Virus record (IMG/VR): IMGVR_UViG_3300046163_000022
Span: 1 to 24,722 of that record
Direction: 5' to 3' (one strand)
From: a virus
Length of the DNA: 24,722 nt
Positions 8,030 through 14,554 of the stretch are shown in pieces (within the stretch, counting starts at the first letter, position 1; each line of letters begins with the position of its first letter). Under the pieces are notes generated by a model. The model saw only the letters and a program-made list of their open reading frames with translations, was not told the origin of the DNA and ran no database searches. The position numbers were made by a program, and so were the translations under genes.

Positions 8030-8945
8030 AGGGACAACCATATAGTGCTGGTATAATGTAGTAGTATGCAGTAGCAGCATTTAGAGGTACCATTAGGTTA
8101 GCAGGTCCTGTCGCTGCTGTAATGGTTTGGAATTGACCACCTACTAGAGTACCTTGACCGTCTGTAACGTTTGGTCCACCACCGTTAGCTAGTGCATTAA
8201 ATATAACATTAGTCTGTATTGGTGATGATGAAGTTGCACTGTACTGTAAGACATAGAAAGCCTCTAAGCCTTGTACTTCTGCGTTAGGTGGATTAAAGCC
8301 ATTTCTAGCTACTTTCTGATAGAATGTCTTAGTACACATGTCATCTCTATAGACATTATGCACATCAACCCCGCCGGGAGAAGTGTAGATACCAAAGGCA
8401 CTCGCAGCTAGTTCTGCATCCGTTATTGTAAAATTATTATCTGATAAGGGTTTAGCATATCTGTCTACTACTGTACATGGTGGCGATGCATCATCATTTG
8501 AAGCCAATGGTTGATATGGTGTAGTATCAAATGGTACTTGGAAATATTGTTTAGAACCAGCAATAGCAGTAAAGACTTCTGGATATGTTGTAAAACTACC
8601 TACAACACCTCCTGTTTCAGCTGCGTATGCAATCTGATATTCTATTAAGGTTGGACCTGCGAGCGACAGACGCTGATTCTGAGGTATGCCTGCTTCGAAC
8701 TGTGAATCCACTTGGTTGTTCTGTGGACCTACATAAGACTGTAATACATTTTGTATATCAAAGACAGCACGACCTATTCTGTTAGGTGTCTGTCTAATAT
8801 CTGCGATAGGGTCAGCTTGACCTACTATGAAGATTCTGAGTGCATACTTGTCTTCGTTACCACTAATGTTACCTAGTGTGATTGGATTAGCACCATAAGC
8901 CATATCGAATGGTGTTGATGGTGTTTGAATTACTGATATTGCCAT
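8028..8945 (-). CDS. Tail protein, N-terminal part (305 codons, ends at CCC TGA)
   Basis: 305 residues of a beta-rich virion protein (MAISVIQTPSTPFDMAYGAN at the start, later IGRAVFDIQNVLQSYVGPQN). The order in the cluster, between an HK97-gp10-like protein and the big tail-tip protein, points to a tail or baseplate subunit. The frame stops abruptly after LYGCP at TGA (8028-8030). Moving one base forward (CCC TGA to CCT GAA) continues directly into EDPQSQ and the conserved C-terminal half at 7514-8029. Either a +1 recoding site or a one-base insertion (CCC for CC) explains the break. Function assigned from position and resemblance only. Confidence 0.7.
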   Translation of the reverse strand: MAISVIQTPSTPFDMAYGANPITLGNISGNEDKYALRIFIVGQADPIADIRQTPNRIGRAVFDIQNVLQSYVGPQNNQVDSQFEAGIPQNQRLSLAGPTLIEYQIAYAAETGGVVGSFTTYPEVFTAIAGSKQYFQVPFDTTPYQPLASNDDASPPCTVVDRYAKPLSDNNFTITDAELAASAFGIYTSPGGVDVHNVYRDDMCTKTFYQKVARNGFNPPNAEVQGLEAFYVLQYSATSSSPIQTNVIFNALANGGGPNVTDGQGTLVGGQFQTITAATGPANLMVPLNAATAYYYIIPALYGCP

Positions 8946-8947
8946 AA

Positions 8948-9259
8948 TTAAATGTCTGTTGTTAATTGATCTGCTACGCCATTTGCAATGAGTGTAGCTA
9001 TTTGGTCTACATCAAAGAACTTACGAGCTGGCAAACCAAACTGTCTGGTCTTATATTTATAGAACTTTCCTGAGAGCGGTTGAGGTTCAATGCCAAATGG
9101 CACTTCTGTTGGATTTGTAATACCACCAAACTCTGAGGTAAATGGTTTGTTGTTTTGCCCTTGTTTGTAATCTGGTTTAACACCAAAGTTTTGGAATAAA
9201 CCATAGTATAACATCTCAAACGATAAAGAGTCCTCGTCAATAACTGCTTTGATACTAGA
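8948..9259 (-). CDS. HK97-gp10-like tail completion protein, C-terminal part
   Basis: 103 residues in the frame one base forward of the ATG at 9401. It begins SSIKAVIDEDSLSFEMLYYG and continues LFQNFGVKPD, with KTRQFGLPARKFFDV near the end. A core (Y-G-x-F-x-N-F-G plus an ARKFF motif) is typical of HK97-gp10-like tail completion or neck proteins. Read alone, it would have to start at the ATG at 9289 (MYLSIVV), which lies inside the upstream piece and loses the conserved start. Joined to 9255-9401 it gives a 150-residue protein, a normal family length. Confidence 0.7.
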   Translation of the reverse strand, partial: SSIKAVIDEDSLSFEMLYYGLFQNFGVKPDYKQGQNNKPFTSEFGGITNPTEVPFGIEPQPLSGKFYKYKTRQFGLPARKFFDVDQIATLIANGVADQLTTDI

Positions 9260-9401
9260 CTTTAAGGTTACCACTATCGATAGGTACATTACGTTTCATC
9301 TCATCAACAATCTGACCACCTAAGTCAAATAAGACTGGTGATAGATTACCAAGAGTTTCTCCGAAACCTTCTAATGCTCTTTCAAATTCTTCTACTGTCA
9401 T
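9255..9401 (-). CDS. HK97-gp10-like tail completion protein, N-terminal part
   Basis: Starts at the ATG at 9399-9401, one base after the stop of the upstream gene (9403-9405). It encodes 48 residues: MTVEEFERALEGFGETLGNL, then GGQIVDEMKRNVPIDSGNLK, then V and TAG at 9255-9257. The K-x-N-x-P-x-x-x-G-x-L signature is the classic start of HK97-gp10-like proteins, where it is followed by S-I. That continuation (SSIKAV, or VSIKAV if the shift is at the stop) lies in the frame one base forward. On its own the piece would lack most of the domain. Confidence 0.65.
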   Translation of the reverse strand: MTVEEFERALEGFGETLGNLSPVLFDLGGQIVDEMKRNVPIDSGNLKV

Positions 9402-9402
9402 C

Positions 9403-9963
9403 TTAGTATGGTGCTATACACTCATTTATTGGTTTAGTTACTTGAATCTCTAAAGTGGCTGTCATACCTGCAACAGTGTCTGCAAACCTCTCTTTAAATG
9501 GTGTTAGGTTTACTGATAACTGTACATCTACTAATGGATCATATTTTGCTTCAGGTCGAACACTTGCGGGATTGCCAAATCTTAGACGTGCAATAATATC
9601 ATCCACATACTGTTGACAATCTGATTGTACTTGTAAGACTTGTCCGTAAGGTGGATCCTTTTGATCCACGTCTCCATCTGTGTTTGTTATCAGCTCTAAA
9701 CCATTTGGTAACACTGTATCCATAACAATCATATTAAATCTGTAAGAGATCATCTGTGATGTTCTGGTAGACTGTGTAGGGTTTAAGAACACATAAGGGT
9801 ATAGTGTCTGTGTTTCTGTGTATGGTGATTCATCAAGCACATTAACATTAGCTTCAGTATTTAGAGTCTTTAGATCAGAGATAGCACCATAACCAAATTC
9901 TCTGATAATGTCATGTTCTGCACATATGAATGATATTTTATCAACGATTTCTTTGTAAGTCAT
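9403..9963 (-). CDS. Tail/neck completion protein (putative)
   Basis: 186 residues, soluble alpha/beta protein: MTYKEIVDKISFICAEHDII with a conserved-looking REFGYGAISDLK, LYPYVFLNPTQS and a QVQSDCQQYVDDIIARLRFG helix, ending in a beta stretch and PINECIAPY. Phages of Bacteroidota usually carry such a protein next to the HK97-gp10-like gene, and I read it as a neck or tail-terminator-type protein. No catalytic motif. It overlaps the upstream gene by 23 bases and ends one base before the next ATG, so the three genes are translationally coupled. Confidence 0.55.
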   Translation of the reverse strand: MTYKEIVDKISFICAEHDIIREFGYGAISDLKTLNTEANVNVLDESPYTETQTLYPYVFLNPTQSTRTSQMISYRFNMIVMDTVLPNGLELITNTDGDVDQKDPPYGQVLQVQSDCQQYVDDIIARLRFGNPASVRPEAKYDPLVDVQLSVNLTPFKERFADTVAGMTATLEIQVTKPINECIAPY

Positions 9964-10624
9964 ATTGTCTTCTTTCTTTTAGTTTACGTTGGTTCTCTTC
10001 TAACTGTTGTTCTTTTTGTAAAGACATAAAGTTAAGTGTTTTCTTCAGTGGTTGTTGAGTAACCTCATCTATTTTAAGCAGATCTCCATTGGCTAAACCA
10101 ACTATAATTTTATACCACGATCTAGCGTTGTGTTGTCTGTCTGTGTCATCTACATCTTCGAGTTCATCGATGGTCAGCTTCTCATTCAGTCCAAAAAGCA
10201 CAGAGTACTGTCTCAGTGTGTACATTCTAAATGAGGCATATTGATCAATGGCCCACATGATTTCGTCAGCCCATTCAGCTTCAGGACAAATGATGTTGGC
10301 GATGTCATTAAAGTGTTGTTCGATACCATTTGTTAGGTAAACATCTAAGTCTACGAATTGACCAAAGGTAATCTTGTCTAAGTCTAACATCTCACACTCA
10401 GTACGCTGATTCATAGATTTAACTAAGAGTGCCATACCAAGATACATTGCTTGTTTCTTAGACTTTAGTAATAGGTTAATAGGAGCACCAGTTAATTGTG
10501 CCATTATCATTGGATAATACTTAGTCTCATGCCAGTCAAACTGTATGGCTTTCGCATACTGCTCGCGAGTCAACCTCTCTGGTATCTCGTACTTCTTGTC
10601 GTTAATATTAATCGTCATGCTCAT
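9941..10624 (-). CDS. Conserved phage protein, possible tail assembly chaperone
   Basis: 227 residues, largely helical and charged: MSMTININDKKYEIPERLTR, EQYAKAIQFDW, ITFGQFVDLDVYLTNGIEQH, and a basic Gln/Lys/Arg C-terminus (EENQRKLKERRQ). The short N-terminal beta strand followed by helices, and a place between terminase and tail genes, would fit an assembly chaperone, but the tape measure is 7 kb further on and I saw no frameshift extension, so this is weak. Two starts are possible (10624 and the ATG two codons later); I chose the first because it keeps the fixed distance from the TATATTTCTTA motif. Confidence 0.5.
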   Translation of the reverse strand: MSMTININDKKYEIPERLTREQYAKAIQFDWHETKYYPMIMAQLTGAPINLLLKSKKQAMYLGMALLVKSMNQRTECEMLDLDKITFGQFVDLDVYLTNGIEQHFNDIANIICPEAEWADEIMWAIDQYASFRMYTLRQYSVLFGLNEKLTIDELEDVDDTDRQHNARSWYKIIVGLANGDLLKIDEVTQQPLKKTLNFMSLQKEQQLEENQRKLKERRQYDLQRNR

Positions 10625-10642
10625 ATAGTAAGAAATATAAAT
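10625..10642 (-). promoter_or_regulatory. TATATTTCTTA motif before the 227-residue gene
   Basis: Minus-strand AATTTATATTTCTTACTAT, directly before the ATG at 10624. The core GAAATATA (10632-10639) is 8 bases from the A of the ATG, the same as before the genes at 3315 and 19232. It separates the packaging genes from the tail genes, a reasonable place for a late promoter. Confidence 0.5.
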
Positions 10643-10657
10643 TCCATGTAGATTGAA

Positions 10658-11179
10658 TTACCTTTTACCCATGACAGCATATTGGCCATAGGACTTCATC
10701 TGTTTACGAGACCAATTGGCTAGTGCTAATGAAATAACTGTATCATCATGGAAGCCTTGAGGATGTCCATACTTAATAGATCTAGTCTTAGGGTTATAGT
10801 CATATGTAAAGACTGTAAGCTCATCATACAGATAAGGCCACAAGGCTTTAGAAGGTATCTGAATGTTGGCTTCGTTAACATCAAGTATCAGACCTTCTAT
10901 AATTTCTGTTTTAGACTTAGATGTGGTTTGGAATGGATGTGTGTCTTGCCACTCTTTGGCTATCATCTCATAGATTACATCACCGATTGAATTAACCTCT
11001 ATAGTAACTGTGGCTCTGTGTTTTCTAATTAGGTCTAAGATGTCGCGTGTCATAGTAGACCACTCTTGTGCGTTGGCTCGATAGATCTCTACTACTTTGC
11101 CATCTGAGTCCATAAAGGTAGCCACAGTGTAGTCCTCTTGTTTTGCAAGGTCAATCCCACAATAGATCTTGCCCGGCGG
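10658..11179 (-). CDS. terL: Terminase large subunit, nuclease domain (third reading-frame piece)
   Basis: About 173 residues in a third frame, open from about 11209. It begins PPGKIYCGIDLAKQEDYTVA, where the Asp of GIDLAK (about residue 245 of the joined protein) is the first metal-binding residue of the RNase H-like headful nuclease. TVTIEVNSIGDVI and GFHDDTVISLALA near the end supply the further acidic residues. An ATG at 11125 gives a shorter start (MDSDGKVV lies just after it) but would cut off the first catalytic Asp. The domain cuts the concatemer during packaging. It must be joined to the two upstream pieces. Confidence 0.8.
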   Translation of the reverse strand, partial: PPGKIYCGIDLAKQEDYTVATFMDSDGKVVEIYRANAQEWSTMTRDILDLIRKHRATVTIEVNSIGDVIYEMIAKEWQDTHPFQTTSKSKTEIIEGLILDVNEANIQIPSKALWPYLYDELTVFTYDYNPKTRSIKYGHPQGFHDDTVISLALANWSRKQMKSYGQYAVMGKR

Positions 11180-11696
11180 GTCGAGGCCACTGGTCTTGTG
11201 TACACTGATCTAAGTTTGAGAACACCTCACCACCAGTATCTATAAACTTGGCTAGATACTCTTGATCAAACACATTTCTAGGTAGTGTCTTCTTAGCTTC
11301 TTCTATTTCTGACGTATCTATATAAGGTGTATCATAAGATGTGCCTGTGTAGCTCTGGTACTGTGGATACTCAAACGAGTTGGCTAACTGATACAGCTCA
11401 TAGAACCATGTTTTACCCTTAGGTGTTGATATAAATAGGACCTTCTTACCTCTAACAAGAAATACTGGTTTGATAGCCTCGCGCCATGCATCCTCTTTCA
11501 TAAAGGCTGCCTCATCGAGTACACCATAATCCATAGTTAGACCACGTATGTTATCATACTTCTCTGCTGATCTGAATAAGATCTCTGAGCCATTCTTTAG
11601 TGAGATATAGTTTTCTGAGTAGTTACAAGACTTGACAATACCTGAAGCTCCTATCGCAGCCATCAGTTCTTTCTGTACTTTACTAGTTTGTGAGTA
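11151..11696 (-). CDS. terL: Terminase large subunit, ATPase C-terminal half (second reading-frame piece)
   Basis: This frame carries YSQTSKVQKELMAAIG, NGSEILFRSAEKYDNIRGL, the Walker B motif DYGVLDEAAF (about residues 120-128 of the joined protein) and the coupling motif VLFISTPKGKTWFYE (about 150-160), then GGEVFSNLDQC. It then degenerates (WPRPAGQDLLWD) before TGA at 11151. An ATG at 11732 in this frame gives a non-protein-like start (MAHVKSYGCHQL), so the true beginning is the join to the first piece at about 11697. Without both neighbours the packaging motor would be inactive. Confidence 0.8.
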   Translation of the reverse strand, partial: YSQTSKVQKELMAAIGASGIVKSCNYSENYISLKNGSEILFRSAEKYDNIRGLTMDYGVLDEAAFMKEDAWREAIKPVFLVRGKKVLFISTPKGKTWFYELYQLANSFEYPQYQSYTGTSYDTPYIDTSEIEEAKKTLPRNVFDQEYLAKFIDTGGEVFSNLDQCTQDQWPRPAGQDLLWD

Positions 11697-11886
11697 TAAC
11701 TGGTGACACCCATAGGATTTTACATGGGCCATTGTTGATAGCCCAATAAAGTACGAGGTTCATAGCCATCATAGATTTACCGAACTGTCTACCTACACAG
11801 GCAACATGGTACTTGGCATCGGAGGTTATGATACCATTGACCATGTCACGCTGTTTAGGATGAGGCGTAAATCCAGTGTAAATCAT
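11683..11886 (-). CDS. terL: Terminase large subunit, Walker A domain (first reading-frame piece)
   Basis: The first 63 codons encode TPHPKQRDMVNGII and the Walker A region CVGRQFGKSMMA (residues about 30-41), followed by CKILWVSPV. The frame then reads ILTN and stops (TAG, 11683-11685). One base forward the expected continuation YSQTSKVQKEL appears. The ATG at 11886 overlaps the stop of the TerS-like gene (ATGA). Joined with the next two pieces the protein is about 408 residues, a normal TerL length. Role: ATP-driven motor that pumps DNA through the portal. Confidence 0.8.
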   Translation of the reverse strand: MIYTGFTPHPKQRDMVNGIITSDAKYHVACVGRQFGKSMMAMNLVLYWAINNGPCKILWVSPVILTN

Positions 11887-12228
11887 TCTTCGTCTCGTTC
11901 TTCAGTGTCATTAATATCTGGACCAAACTCAAACTTGACATTTGAGAATAGGTCAGCACCATCATTACCTGTTATCTCTTGACGAGCCAACTTAGGTATC
12001 ACGTACTCAGACAATTTGATCATCATCTCCATAGCTTGCTTTGGATCCTCAGCTGCTATCTGACTCAACCAAATGGTCATGTTCTCTAGATTGTCTTCTG
12101 TTAGTTGCTGATAAGCTTTACGAATATTCTCAGTAGTCTTATTCTTTGCACCTTTAGGTCTACCATTAGGGTTTAATGATGGACCGCCTTTATACAAGGT
12201 TCGGATTGCCCGCTCTCTTCTTCTCCAT
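11883..12228 (-). CDS. Putative terminase small subunit, with an early +1 frame change
   Basis: The main frame (11883-12191) encodes KGGPSLNPNGRPKGAKNK, a helical body (IRKAYQQLTEDNLENMTIWL) and an acidic tail. It has no good ATG; the only nearby start is TTG at 12197. A proper ATG at 12228 in the frame one base back gives MEKKRAGNPNLV and then TAA; skipping one base (GTA, T, AAA) joins this smoothly to KGGPSLNPNGRPKG, 114 residues in all. NPNGRPKG-type proteins directly before TerL are common in phages and probably act as the small terminase that recognises viral DNA. It overlaps the 60-residue gene upstream. Confidence 0.6.
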
Positions 12229-12355
12229 TGTTAGTTTTGGTTTTTTTAGGTTTCAGTGATTTCTTTAACATGCGAATGCCATCTTCGACACCTCTGTCTG
12301 TAGTAGCACTTACTTTATAGGTTATGCCTTGAATTTTTACTTCTTTGCTTTTCAT
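12173..12355 (-). CDS. 60-residue small basic protein, unknown
   Basis: 60 residues: MKSKEVKIQGITYKVSATTD, then GVEDGIRMLKKSLKPKK and a polar tail. The first 35 residues look like a small folded domain with a beta strand pair and a helix; the tail after KTKTNNGEEE overlaps the TerS-like gene in another frame and may be poorly constrained. The ATG lies inside the end of the upstream gene (12315-12536), giving a 41-base overlap. No function recognised; position suggests a packaging or regulatory accessory protein. Confidence 0.6.
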   Translation of the reverse strand: MKSKEVKIQGITYKVSATTDRGVEDGIRMLKKSLKPKKTKTNNGEEESGQSEPCIKAVHH

Positions 12356-12536
12356 AATAGAATTTGAGTGTTTTTTTAATGTTCATTACACAGCGTCCAC
12401 ACGAGGTAATGGGTTTGTTTTCACCTGTAATAGTATTGTAGATGTCAAACACCATATGCTGCTGCTCAGGTGTCATTCTGATGTTACCTAATACTTGGCG
12501 ATTGGCGTCGAGCCATTGGTAATGTTCTTGTGTCAT
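12315..12536 (-). CDS. 73-residue protein with CGRC motif
   Basis: I place the start at the ATG at 12534-12536, which overlaps the upstream stop (ATGA), rather than at the more distant ATG at 12650, because the extra N-terminus (MYYFLVKCRSFYIPIWIPWC) is an antisense-like overlap with the membrane gene. The 73 residues read MTQEHYQWLDANRQVLGNIR, then YNTITGENKPITSCGRCVMN, IKKTLKFYYEKQ. The C-x-x-C pair with YN-x-ITGE-x-K is a recurring small protein of Bacteroidota phages as far as I recall. It could bind a metal with two cysteines in a dimer; function unknown. Confidence 0.65.
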   Translation of the reverse strand: MTQEHYQWLDANRQVLGNIRMTPEQQHMVFDIYNTITGENKPITSCGRCVMNIKKTLKFYYEKQRSKNSRHNL

Positions 12537-12757
12537 AATAATTGTCTTAAATATAATTCTGATACTATTGATGCTAGTGCAGCATACAAAACACCACGGT
12601 ATCCATATAGGAATATAAAAGGACCGACATTTAACCAGAAAGTAATACACATATTACATTTCATAGGTTTGTCTGGCATCCATTCAAACTGTGAGAAGAA
12701 GTCTGCGGCTAAGTGTCCTAAGCCTGCTGCACCTAATATACTAATAATGAGTTCCAT
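12533..12757 (-). CDS. 74-residue membrane protein with cysteine pair
   Basis: Reads MELIISILGAAGLGHLAADF, then KPMKCNMCITFWLNVGPFIF and YGYRGVLYAALASIVSELYL. There are two to three hydrophobic segments and a KPMKC-x-x-C-x-x-FW motif between them, reminiscent of small DUF1360-like membrane proteins. It overlaps the end of the sigma-like gene by 17 bases and its TGA overlaps the next ATG, so it sits in a tightly coupled run. Function unknown; holin activity cannot be excluded but is not shown. Confidence 0.6.
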   Translation of the reverse strand: MELIISILGAAGLGHLAADFFSQFEWMPDKPMKCNMCITFWLNVGPFIFLYGYRGVLYAALASIVSELYLRQLL

Positions 12758-13271
12758 TGTCTATTCGTTTTTTTATGTAAGCCTTACACTCTTGTACTGC
12801 TTGTGATATACTGGTTCGTGGTATACCTGTTAGTCTAGCCAACTCTGAGTAGTTGGATTCTTGTAACCACATGTTAAACAGCGTAGCTCTGAACCACTGC
12901 TCTACAGTATCTGATAACATGTCTTCTATGATACCTTGGATAGACTCTACTGTGAGGTCTTGTTCCATATCATATTCTTCGTGTGCTACTTCGTGTAAGC
13001 GTGCTGCTGTATCGGCATACAAGGAGTAGACCTTACCACTTTGTCTGTATAACTTATGGTATGGTGACGTAGCGCTGTGGAATGATCTCCAAATAATCCC
13101 ACTCATAAACTTCATACCTTCGCCATTGTCTACTATCTCTTGTGCTCTTTTGTGGACTAGGAAAGCCTCTATAGCATGGTGCGCTACGTCTTCTGCTTCA
13201 TGTGAACCCTTACAGATTCTCTTAGCCATTGTGATTATTTTGTCGTAGTTGTCAGTTAAGAATTGGTTCAA
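12741..13271 (-). CDS. Phage RNA polymerase sigma-like factor
   Basis: 176 residues. The N-terminus (FLTDNYDKIITMAKRICKGS, HEAEDVAHHAIEAFL) resembles sigma-70 region 2, with the acidic EAEDV helix that contacts core polymerase. The C-terminus (NYSELARLTGIPRTSISQAV, QECKAYIKKRI) is a helix-turn-helix like sigma region 4. The middle (GIIWRSFHSATSPYHKLYRQ) is a linker I associate with this phage family. Size is like an ECF sigma factor. Role inferred: redirects host RNA polymerase to phage promoters, possibly the TATATTTCT motifs in this window. Overlaps the previous gene by 4 bases. Confidence 0.7.
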   Translation of the reverse strand: MNQFLTDNYDKIITMAKRICKGSHEAEDVAHHAIEAFLVHKRAQEIVDNGEGMKFMSGIIWRSFHSATSPYHKLYRQSGKVYSLYADTAARLHEVAHEEYDMEQDLTVESIQGIIEDMLSDTVEQWFRATLFNMWLQESNYSELARLTGIPRTSISQAVQECKAYIKKRIDNGTHY

Positions 13272-13735
13272 TGCCTATCTTCTTTTTTTATATAACCTAA
13301 AGCTTCACGAGTTACTTTAAGTTCTGGTATATGCCATGAGTTGGGTCTGTAAGTAGTACCAGTATATGGCTTGTCTGTTAGTAGATTATGGTTAAAGACA
13401 CCAACGAGGTACATCCATACCAATTGCTGGCGTGGATCTTTGAGTTCATAAGTAGCATGTGATTTAATACGGCCACCTGATTTTAGGTTTGGCATTTTAA
13501 ACATACACGTGTGCTCTAAGATGTCACCTAATTGGATAGGACCTACACCAATATCTCTAAGCCATTCAATTAAACCTGATTGTCTTTTATTACAGATAAT
13601 AGCTAGGTCTTCTTTACTAACTGAATACCATTGATTAAAACCATAACGCTCTGAGACTCTCATAGCAAATGCAATAAATGTAACTATTCCCTCGTCGTGG
13701 TAGTCCTTCGCATATTCTGGTATTCTTACTTCCAT
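13268..13735 (-). CDS. 155-residue protein, unknown, winged-helix-like
   Basis: Reads MEVRIPEYAKDYHDEGIVTF, IAFAMRVSERYGFNQWYSVS, KEDLAIICNKRQSGLIEWL, RDIGVGPIQLGDILEHTCMF. The pattern of short helices followed by beta strands resembles a winged-helix DNA-binding fold, but no defining motif is visible. It lies between the 106-residue helical protein and the sigma-like factor and overlaps the latter's ATG by 4 bases. A regulatory or replication-associated role is guessed from position only. Confidence 0.55.
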   Translation of the reverse strand: MEVRIPEYAKDYHDEGIVTFIAFAMRVSERYGFNQWYSVSKEDLAIICNKRQSGLIEWLRDIGVGPIQLGDILEHTCMFKMPNLKSGGRIKSHATYELKDPRQQLVWMYLVGVFNHNLLTDKPYTGTTYRPNSWHIPELKVTREALGYIKKEDRH

Positions 13736-13750
13736 ATTTGTTTTGTTATA

Positions 13751-14071
13751 TTATTTATCTAATTTTTCTAGGTCCATTTGCATCTTAAATATCTCATGGT
13801 ATATAGATCTCATTTGCTCTTTTACTCGTTTACACATTTCATACTCTTCATAACCTTCAAGTCTTTGGAGTAAGCCATCTGCATATCGTGTTAGGTCCAT
13901 ACGTATCATCTCAAGTTCTGACAATTGATCTGGTACGTTATGTAAGGCTTGTTTAATGGTAAACTCAGTTCTATAATAGAAGTAGTCTCTAGCATCTTTA
14001 TGTGATACGAAGATATTTGCTTCAGTCATTAGATCTGAATATGGTGTTCTAAAATCTCTGTCTTTAAACAT
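13751..14071 (-). CDS. 106-residue helical protein, unknown
   Basis: Predominantly helical and charged: MFKDRDFRTPYSDLMTEANI, then EFTIKQALHNVPDQLSELEM and RVKEQMRSIYHEIFKMQMDL. No cysteine or catalytic signature. Its ATG directly abuts the stop of the DnaC-like gene, so it is probably co-translated with the replication genes and may assist them. No family recognised. Confidence 0.55.
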   Translation of the reverse strand: MFKDRDFRTPYSDLMTEANIFVSHKDARDYFYYRTEFTIKQALHNVPDQLSELEMIRMDLTRYADGLLQRLEGYEEYEMCKRVKEQMRSIYHEIFKMQMDLEKLDK

Positions 14072-14554
14072 TTATACTGTTGGTATTTTTCTTAAGTTGG
14101 TATCTTCGAGTTTTACACGATCACACATTTCCCATAATCTTTCTTGTACTCTAACACCATATCTTTTTTGTAGTTCTGATTTAGTTAAGTTAGTAGTCAT
14201 AACTAATTTAACTGGATTATCAGGCATAGCTTGATTCATATCATAGATTCTTTGTACTACATATGCAATAGGATCTAATCCATTACCAAAGTGTTTTACA
14301 TCTTCTTCTATACCTAAGTCATCTATTGTTACTGTGCGCGATTCATACTCTATCATTGGATTGATTAGGCCTTTGATAGCGTCTAAGCCATGTACTTGGA
14401 ATTCCATTGCTAATAGACTGGCGCTAATCATTCTAGATGTACGTACTAATGTAGTCTTACCTATACCTGGTTCACCAATTAATATAGTACCAGTAGATTT
14501 GTTTTTTAGGTACTCTTTTGCTTGTTCTCTGTTTAGTTTAGTCAAGGTCGTCAT
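14072..14554 (-). CDS. DnaC-like replicative helicase loader ATPase
   Basis: 160 residues with an AAA+ core: Walker A GEPGIGKTT (27-35), Walker B TVTIDDLG (74-81), and a sensor region VKLVMTTNLTKSELQKRYG, RVQERLWEMCDRVKL with the arginine-rich segment typical of DnaC/IstB-type ATPases. It is shorter than host DnaC (about 245) because the N-terminal helicase-binding domain is nearly absent. Role: loads the replicative helicase at the phage origin. It overlaps the initiator gene upstream by 17 bases, an arrangement like lambda O and P. Confidence 0.8.
   Translation of the reverse strand: MTTLTKLNREQAKEYLKNKSTGTILIGEPGIGKTTLVRTSRMISASLLAMEFQVHGLDAIKGLINPMIEYESRTVTIDDLGIEEDVKHFGNGLDPIAYVVQRIYDMNQAMPDNPVKLVMTTNLTKSELQKRYGVRVQERLWEMCDRVKLEDTNLRKIPTV

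Noticed and set aside
11683-11697. Placing the first TerL frame change at the stop codon (AAC TAG)
   Set aside because: That would give VILTNSKV, losing the YSQ segment expected after WVSPV; the change must be earlier, at about 11697.
12537-12650. A longer N-terminus (from the ATG at 12650) for the CGRC-motif protein
   Set aside because: The extra residues overlap the membrane gene in another frame and look unlike protein; the ATG at 12536 overlaps the upstream stop as in the neighbouring genes.
12495-12806. 103-codon plus-strand open frame
   Set aside because: Antisense to the membrane and CGRC-motif genes; no start signal or protein-like composition.
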